From: Roseiarcus sp963772555
Lineage (GTDB): Bacteria > Pseudomonadota > Alphaproteobacteria > Rhizobiales > Beijerinckiaceae
Assembly (NCBI GenBank): GCA_963772555.1
Contig: CAVYXQ010000028.1
Span: 62,001 to 126,000, forward strand
Direction of reading: 5' to 3'
DNA: 64,000 bases
Numbering within the stretch: position 1 is the first letter of the stretch; each line of letters begins with the position of its first letter. The notes beneath the pieces are model-generated. The model had not been told where the DNA came from. It did no database searches and saw only the letters and a program-made list of their open reading frames with translations. Positions 58,950 to 64,000 of this stretch are shown here, piece after piece. Position numbers and translations under genes: made by a program.

Positions 58950-60800
58950 TCAAGCGCTCGCGCCGGGCGCGTCGGCCGCCGCGAGACGGCGAACCTCGCG
59001 GTAGCGCCGCACGGCGGCCCGGGTCGCTTCGTCGCGGGTCAGAAGCTCGAGCTCGTCGTCATCTTCTTCCGTCACCGGCAGGATCGCCCTGTCGCGATAG
59101 TCGCCCTTGGCCGGCTCCGCGGCGATGCGCTTGCCCAGCGCGTCGAAGGCGGTGAAGTCGCGTGCGATCGCCCAGGTTTTCGCGGCCGTCTCCCACCAGA
59201 AGCGCGGATAGAAGAGGAGCGGATTTTCGCGCCGCAGGCCCGGGCGGCGATCCCGCCGGCGCTTGAGCCGCAGGAGCCCGCCGTCCATCGGATGCACGCC
59301 CTCGCGCGCGATGCAATGACGGAAGAAGACCAGGCCCTCGAGGGTTCTGCGGTAGACAAGCCCGAACGCCTCGCCCCGGCGCATCACGGTCTCGAAGTGC
59401 TCGGGCGTGTAAAATGCGTTCCAGGCCTTTGTGTGCATATCCTCCCATTGCGCCTTCGACATGGTCGCGTGACGGGAGACCACGTGGGAGAGGTCGTATT
59501 TGTTGAGGTCGGGGTCCATCCAGGCGCCCTTGGCCGCGAGCTTCTGGTGATCTTCCGAGCCCGGGAGCGGGGTCAGGCACATGAACTCCAGAAGATCGAC
59601 TGGCAATTCGCGCTTGACGATCTCGATGTCGCGCAGGATCAATTCCGGCGTGTCGTTGGGGAAGCCGATGATGTAGCCGGCCATCGTGAGGATACGGGCT
59701 TTCTTGGCGGCGAGAAAAAGGGCGCGATATTCGGCGATCTTGTTCTGCCGCTTCTTCATCGCGATCAGCGTGTCGGGGTTGATGTTCTCGAGCCCGACGA
59801 ACATGTTGAATACGTTGGCGCGGCGGCATTTCTCGATGAAGTTGGGAATGCGGTGGCATTGCGCATCGACCTGGATGGTCAGCCGCACGGGCTCCATCCC
59901 CTCGACCTCCCGCAGGTGGATGACGCGGTCGAGGATCGCCTCCCAGTCCTTGTTGCGGGCGAAATTGTCGTCGGTGACGAAGAAGCGGTAGATGCCCTGC
60001 GCGACGTTGCGCCGGATGATGTCTTCGATGTCGGCGGGCGACCGCCGCCGCGATTTTTTCCCCTGGACGTTGATGATGGTGCAGAACGAACACTGGAACG
60101 GACAGCCGCGGCCGGCGTCGAAGCTCGCCACCGAACGCAACGTTCCCTGCAGGACATCGCTCGGCATGAAGGGGACGGGCGTGCCTTCGATGCCCGGGAG
60201 GTCCTTCAGGTAATCGTAGACCGGCTTCAGCCGACCGTTCGCCGCGTCGGCGAGCACTTCGTCGAACCGGCCCTCGGCCTCGCCGGCGAACAGCGTGCAG
60301 CCGAGGTCGAGGGCCCGTTGAAGGTCGGCGTCCATCGTCGGCAACATGGCGAGGCAGCCCGAGACATGGAAGCCGCCGATGACGACGGCGACGCCCGCCT
60401 GTCTCAGCGGCCTGACGATGTCGAGGGCGCGCGGGAACTGGTTCGACTGCACGCCGACCATCCCGACCATGCCGAATCCGCTCGCCTTGCCGATCCGCCG
60501 GATAATCTCCTTCGGCCGGATGCGCGCGTTCGTTTCGTCGAGCGCGGTGATGACGATATCGACGTCGGGTCCGAGGACGCGGCGTGCGGCGCAGTCGGAT
60601 GCGAGCCCACGCAGCGCGGCCAGCGTGTTGGACGGGATCAGCGAGCGAAACCACTGGATGACGTAGCCGTCGTCGTCGTAATGCGACGGCTTGATCAGGA
60701 TGAGCTCGAAATCGTCGCCTGGACATTCGCTCGCGCAATCGAGGCGGCCGAATACGGCATCGCCGCGGCGAAGTTTGCCCTTTTCAAGGCGTCCAGGCAA
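58950..60800 (-). CDS. Cobalamin-binding radical SAM protein
   Basis: Up to 616 residues; the frame opens at TTG 60800 and no ATG precedes the conserved region (ELILIKPSHYDDDGYVIQWF), so the start is uncertain. An N-terminal B12-binding Rossmann domain (about 30-190, MVGVQSNQFPRALDIVRPLR, VVIGGFHVSG) is followed by the radical SAM domain with the cluster motif CxxxCxxC in GRGCPFQCSFCTIINVQGKK (about residues 232-240). It includes DDNFARNKDWEAILDRVIHL and GYIIGFPNDTPELILRDIEI, with a C-terminal extension after about 450. Class B methylases and related enzymes have this design. The substrate is unknown. A neighbouring DUF2817 gene has the same orientation. Confidence 0.88.
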   Translation of the reverse strand: MPGRLEKGKLRRGDAVFGRLDCASECPGDDFELILIKPSHYDDDGYVIQWFRSLIPSNTLAALRGLASDCAARRVLGPDVDIVITALDETNARIRPKEIIRRIGKASGFGMVGMVGVQSNQFPRALDIVRPLRQAGVAVVIGGFHVSGCLAMLPTMDADLQRALDLGCTLFAGEAEGRFDEVLADAANGRLKPVYDYLKDLPGIEGTPVPFMPSDVLQGTLRSVASFDAGRGCPFQCSFCTIINVQGKKSRRRSPADIEDIIRRNVAQGIYRFFVTDDNFARNKDWEAILDRVIHLREVEGMEPVRLTIQVDAQCHRIPNFIEKCRRANVFNMFVGLENINPDTLIAMKKRQNKIAEYRALFLAAKKARILTMAGYIIGFPNDTPELILRDIEIVKRELPVDLLEFMCLTPLPGSEDHQKLAAKGAWMDPDLNKYDLSHVVSRHATMSKAQWEDMHTKAWNAFYTPEHFETVMRRGEAFGLVYRRTLEGLVFFRHCIAREGVHPMDGGLLRLKRRRDRRPGLRRENPLLFYPRFWWETAAKTWAIARDFTAFDALGKRIAAEPAKGDYRDRAILPVTEEDDDELELLTRDEATRAAVRRYREVRRLAAADAPGASA

Positions 60801-60851
60801 CCCGCAAATCGGCCGGGAGCGCCAGCGCGGAATCGGCCCGAAGAATGCGCC

Positions 60852-61958
60852 TCAGCCGGCGAGGCCGCGATACGCCCTCGCGGCAAAGTCGGCGACGCGC
60901 GCAAAAACCTTTTCCCTCCAGTCCTCCGTGTCGAGCGTGAGCGCGTCGCGGATTTTCGCCTTGATGTCGCGGGCGAGGCTCGAATCCATGGCGAGTCCCG
61001 ACGGGAGGCCGCGCGCATAGAGCCAGTTGTCGCCGCGAATCGCTTCAAGGACTTCGGCGAGCGGGACGGTGCCGAATTCGAGTCCGATCGCCGCCGCCTC
61101 GGCGCCGGGCAGGGTCTCCTCGATGCAGCCGATCAGCGGTCCCGTCACAAGGGGCGACTTCGACGTGCCGGCCGTGGTCGACGTGACGTCGTCGCCCCAC
61201 CAGGCGCGTGCGCGAGCGAACGCGGGCGAATCGGGCGCATGGACCGAGATCGGCTCGCCGTAGCCGGTCGGCCCGAGGCCGGTATGGACATCGATGACGG
61301 CGATCCGCTTCGCCGCGCGACCCTGCGCCCCGAGAATGCGGCGAAATGTTGCGTTCGACCATGTCGGCCGCCGCCCGCCAAAGAACAGGCCGTCTGGAAA
61401 CGCGTACTGGCCGCGCGCGACCACGGTCTGATAGGCCTTGAGCCCGCCGTTGGCGTCGCGCCAGGCGTTGAGCGCCGCCTCCGCCCTGGCGCGGCCGGGG
61501 CCGTCCCAGTCGGACGGGACAAGGAGGTCATGGATCGCGGCGTAGCCCCCGTTCTGCGGCAGCGGCTTCGAGAAGTCCTGGAAGTTGCGGTTGAGGTCGA
61601 CGTTGTCCTCGGTCACCCGACGGATGTGGGAAAAGCCGTAAGGATTGACGGCGTGCAGGAGCAGCACGGCGACGGCTCGCGGCCGCGCCGCCACGAATTT
61701 CTCATCGACGAGGCCAATCTGGCAGCCCGAGCCGCAGAAGCCTTCGTTGCCGTGCGTGCCTGAGCAGACGATGAACAGGGCCTCCGCATCCCTGTCGCCG
61801 AAACGGACCGCATCGAGGGCGAGTTCCTCGCCCTCTACTCCCTTGGCGTTAGCATTGACATGCGCCTCGACCGCCCCGCCGGCGGACCGCGACGCCTCCA
61901 GGAACTTCTGCCGGGCTTCCGCATAGCTCGTCGAAAAATACTTGCCTCTGCCCGCCAT
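60852..61958 (-). CDS. DUF2817 protein (M14 carboxypeptidase-like)
   Basis: 368 residues: MAGRGKYFSTSYAEARQKFL, FIVCSGTHGNEGFCGSGCQI, LLLHAVNPYGFSHIRRVTED, NVDLNRNFQDFSKPLP. The HGNE pair (His69-Glu72) and a later His in IAVIDVHTGLGPTGYGEPIS are the zinc ligands of the M14 (zinc carboxypeptidase) superfamily, and the DLNRNF motif is retained. The Glu near the C-terminus (GLEFGTVPLAEVLEAIRG) fits the general base. It is cytoplasmic, since there is no signal peptide. The substrate is unknown. Confidence 0.87.
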   Translation of the reverse strand: MAGRGKYFSTSYAEARQKFLEASRSAGGAVEAHVNANAKGVEGEELALDAVRFGDRDAEALFIVCSGTHGNEGFCGSGCQIGLVDEKFVAARPRAVAVLLLHAVNPYGFSHIRRVTEDNVDLNRNFQDFSKPLPQNGGYAAIHDLLVPSDWDGPGRARAEAALNAWRDANGGLKAYQTVVARGQYAFPDGLFFGGRRPTWSNATFRRILGAQGRAAKRIAVIDVHTGLGPTGYGEPISVHAPDSPAFARARAWWGDDVTSTTAGTSKSPLVTGPLIGCIEETLPGAEAAAIGLEFGTVPLAEVLEAIRGDNWLYARGLPSGLAMDSSLARDIKAKIRDALTLDTEDWREKVFARVADFAARAYRGLAG

Positions 61959-61973
61959 CGGCTGCTCAGCCCC

Positions 61974-62777
61974 TCAAAGACGGCTGAGGAGCTCGGCCTT
62001 CTTGGCCGCGAACTCCTTCTCGGTGAGAATGTCTTTCTGGCGCAGTTCGGCGAGGCGTTCGATCGTCTTCAGAATCGCTTCCGGCGCGGTCGCCGGCGCC
62101 GCCCCTGCGGCAGGCGGCGAAGATGCGGCGGCTGGCGGCGGCGTCGGGGCGCCGGGCGGCGACGGTTTCGGACGCTGATCGCCTTCGGACGCCAGGGGAA
62201 GGTCGGCGACCTTGACGAGGCCGTGCTGGCTCGTGAAGGTCAGCGACTGATCGCCGCTCTGTTGCTGGGAGAAGCCCGTGATCCGGTGCTCGCCGGTGTC
62301 ATAGACGCGGACCTGTCCGTCCCGCTCAATCGCCAACCGGCGCGAATCGGGAAAGCAGGCGTAGCGGAGATCGTTCTGGGCGGCGACCGAGCCTGGTCGG
62401 CCAAGCGCGGCGGGCCACCATGCGTTTGCCGAGCCGCTTCCTGCAACGAAGAGACTGACCCCGCCGCTCCGGCTTTGCGATTGAGAACTCCCCGCTTCGA
62501 CGAAAGCGAGAGGCTGGCTTCGGAGGAGGCCGGCGAGGTCGTTCAAGAGCGCATCGACACGCGCCTTGAGGCCCGAATTGAACATGTCGCCGACCATGAT
62601 CATGCCGCCTTGCGACCATTGCCCCATGCCGCCGAGCTCGGGGTGATCGAACTGCGCCTGACGCCCCTGCCCTCGTGCGAGCGCGCCGAGCGCGGCCAGC
62701 GCCGCCTCGAGGCTGACGCCATGCCGTCCCGCGACGTCGGTCACGATGCGGAGCCCTTCGGGCGTGAGGTTCTGCAT
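61974..62777 (-). CDS. SHOCT-domain protein
   Basis: 267 residues. The N-terminal 165 residues are uncharacterised (MQNLTPEGLRIVTDVAGRHG; GGMIMVGDMFNSGLKARVDA; PLAFVEAGSSQSQSRSGGVS), and the region DLRYACFPDSRRLAIERDGQ, VRVYDTGEHRITGF looks like a small beta domain. A Pro/Ala-rich linker (about 200-228) leads to the SHOCT domain (about 232-267; LKTIERLAELRQKDILTEKE, FAAKKAELLSRL), an oligomerisation helix pair. It is 15 bp downstream of DUF2817 in coding direction (DUF2817 follows it) and divergent from the TIR gene at 63112. The role is not known. Confidence 0.82.
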   Translation of the reverse strand: MQNLTPEGLRIVTDVAGRHGVSLEAALAALGALARGQGRQAQFDHPELGGMGQWSQGGMIMVGDMFNSGLKARVDALLNDLAGLLRSQPLAFVEAGSSQSQSRSGGVSLFVAGSGSANAWWPAALGRPGSVAAQNDLRYACFPDSRRLAIERDGQVRVYDTGEHRITGFSQQQSGDQSLTFTSQHGLVKVADLPLASEGDQRPKPSPPGAPTPPPAAASSPPAAGAAPATAPEAILKTIERLAELRQKDILTEKEFAAKKAELLSRL

Positions 62778-63111
62778 GGATTGAGAGTTCCCGTCGCGGA
62801 CAAAGGAGCGCCGCTTCGCTCAACGACGCGCTTTGATCTGAAACCCCTATATCGGGTTCGCGCAGAGAGCGAATCTCCGGGTCAGGCCGATCGAAGAGCC
62901 CGAGGGAGAGCGCTCGAGGCCGAAGAGCTCGGACGCGATTAAAGTTTGGCGGCTCATCGGGAAGCTCTTGCAATTTTTGCAAAAGCGTCCGCATTGTCGT
63001 CGATTGAAAGATTGATGCGGCCCGAAAAGGCGAGTCGGGGCCGGCATGGGAAGACGGGGCGCGGCTCGCATTTGATTTCGCGCCACGGGTCGGATTTCGG
63101 CGGGGCGGTAA
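62778..63111. other. Divergent intergenic region between SHOCT and TIR genes
   Basis: 334 bp. No gene is supported here; short frames lack ribosome binding sites. It probably holds divergent promoters, but I recognise no consensus box. Confidence 0.45.
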
Positions 63112-64000
63112 ATGAATTTCGAGCAGAACCTCTTTATCAGCTATGCCCATATCGACGATGCGCCCTTGAATGCGGGCGAGAAGGGCTGGATCACGCGGTT
63201 CCATACAACCCTCAACGCCATGTTGAGCATGCGCCTTGGCCGCGATGCGAAAATCTGGAGAGACGAAAAACTTCAGGGCAATGACGTTTTTTCCGACGAG
63301 ATTGTCGCCCAATTCCGCCAGTCCGCCTTGCTGATGTCCGTGGTCACGCCCCGTTACGTCAGTTCGGAATGGTGCACGCGCGAGGCCCGCGAATTCTGCC
63401 AGAGCGCCGAAGAGACCGGCGGGTTGACGGTCGGCAACAAGTCGCGGGTGTTCAAAGTGATCAAGACGCCGCCAGATACGCAGGAGACGCTGCCGGCTCA
63501 CATGAAGGATCTCCTTGGCTTCGAGTTCTATACCGACAAGGACGGGGCGCCGCTCGAACTGGATCCGGACTTTGGGCCGGAGTACAAGGAGCTTTACAAG
63601 CGGAAGGTCGGCCTGCTGGCGCAGGACATTGCGCAACTGCTCAAGGCGTTGCAGGTGGATGGGCGCCCAAGCGCCGGCGGCGACGGCAAAGAATCCAACG
63701 ATCCTCGGCCGCCCGGCAAACCCGCGGTCTATCTCGCGGAATGTGGCTACGATCGGAAGCCTCAGAGGGAGCTCCTCGAGGGCGAGCTGAAGCGCCTCGG
63801 CTACCCGGTCCTGCCGGACAAGCGACTGCCGGTGGACGAGCTCGAGTACGTTCAGGCGGTCCAGAGCCTCATGGCGCGCTGCGCGCTCTCGATCCATCTC
63901 GTTGGGGAACGGTACGGATCGGGGCCCGATGGCCCGACCGACAGGTCGGCGAGCATGATACAGAACGAAGCGGCCGTCGCGCAGTGCCGAGCTGGGGGCC
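63112..64000 (+). CDS. TIR-domain protein with second DUF4062-like domain (partial, runs off right edge)
   Basis: An open frame from ATG 63112 (GGGGCGG upstream) continues without a stop to the window end, 296 codons so far. Residues 1-130 are a TIR domain: NLFISYAHIDDAPLNAGEKG (box 1), AKIWRDEKLQGNDVF (BB-loop region), SALLMSVVTPRYVSSEWCTR with Glu91 following, in the place of the catalytic Glu of NADase TIRs. After a linker (about 130-200), residues 202-296 (AVYLAECGYDRKPQRELLEG, ALSIHLVGERYGSGPDGP) look like a DUF4062-type domain, which often precedes STAND NTPase and repeat modules. The C-terminal effector or sensor part is outside the window. It is a candidate immune or signalling protein. 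Confidence 0.82.
   Translation, partial: MNFEQNLFISYAHIDDAPLNAGEKGWITRFHTTLNAMLSMRLGRDAKIWRDEKLQGNDVFSDEIVAQFRQSALLMSVVTPRYVSSEWCTREAREFCQSAEETGGLTVGNKSRVFKVIKTPPDTQETLPAHMKDLLGFEFYTDKDGAPLELDPDFGPEYKELYKRKVGLLAQDIAQLLKALQVDGRPSAGGDGKESNDPRPPGKPAVYLAECGYDRKPQRELLEGELKRLGYPVLPDKRLPVDELEYVQAVQSLMARCALSIHLVGERYGSGPDGPTDRSASMIQNEAAVAQCRAGG

Noticed and set aside
59292..61763. 823-residue plus-strand ORF opposite the radical SAM and DUF2817 genes
   Set aside because: Antisense of two genes with metal-binding motifs; no start signal of its own.

Overview
The window is chromosomal DNA of a GC-rich alphaproteobacterium. A Hyphomicrobiales (Rhizobiales) member is most likely: it has a PhyR-NepR-EcfG general stress response locus, HWE/HisKA_2 histidine kinases, a glnE behind a DegP/two-component cluster, a class A RNase P RNA with alpha features, two Ku genes with one LigD, and CIRCE-controlled groESL. 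No species can be named from sequence alone.

Layout. 0-1.5 kb: the end of a urease accessory cluster (ureE, partial ureF) and rnpB. 1.7-9.7 kb: a lipoprotein, a frameshifted amidase, then glnE, sensor kinase, response regulator and an HtrA/Do protease, all on the minus strand. 10-16.6 kb: housekeeping (rpmF, YbjN-like, ubiK-like, a zinc alcohol dehydrogenase, clpB). 16.9-20 kb: a TetR gene followed by an IS66-type element abutting an inverted 187-bp piece of its own right end. 20-29 kb: a sparse stretch with a kinase, a transglutaminase, DUF1254, several small unknowns and groESL. 29-53 kb: a dense stress island. 53-64 kb: a periplasmic-type molybdenum hydroxylase (paoABC-like), a ketoreductase/GST pair, a cobalamin-binding radical SAM protein, a DUF2817 peptidase-like protein, a SHOCT protein, and a TIR-domain protein that runs off the right edge.

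The strongest organising signal is in the stress island. The master regulators phyR, nepR and ecfG lie at 41.0-42.8 kb. Around them, from 29.8 to 53 kb, I find thirteen intergenic sites (fifteen promoters counting direction) matching the EcfG promoter pattern GGAAC-N16/17-NGTT; six carry a fully matching CGTT box. Most sit 30-80 bp upstream of a gene. The predicted targets are CsbD, DUF3175, DUF1328, DUF892 (YciF-like), DUF2934-Ku, Ku-LigD, a DJ-1/PfpI protein, the DNA glycosylase UdgX, PRC-barrel and DUF1236 envelope proteins, a lone receiver protein and the molybdenum hydroxylase operon. At two divergent gene pairs the site is the symmetric GGAAC-N17-GTTCC, so one 27-bp element can read as a promoter both ways. 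The island therefore looks like a locally clustered regulon for DNA repair, envelope protection and protein/aldehyde damage.

Three genes (amidase, MgtC/SapB, GH15) are broken by single-base frameshifts and one secreted low-complexity ORF has an in-frame TGA. These may be real decay or read errors, and raw reads would decide.
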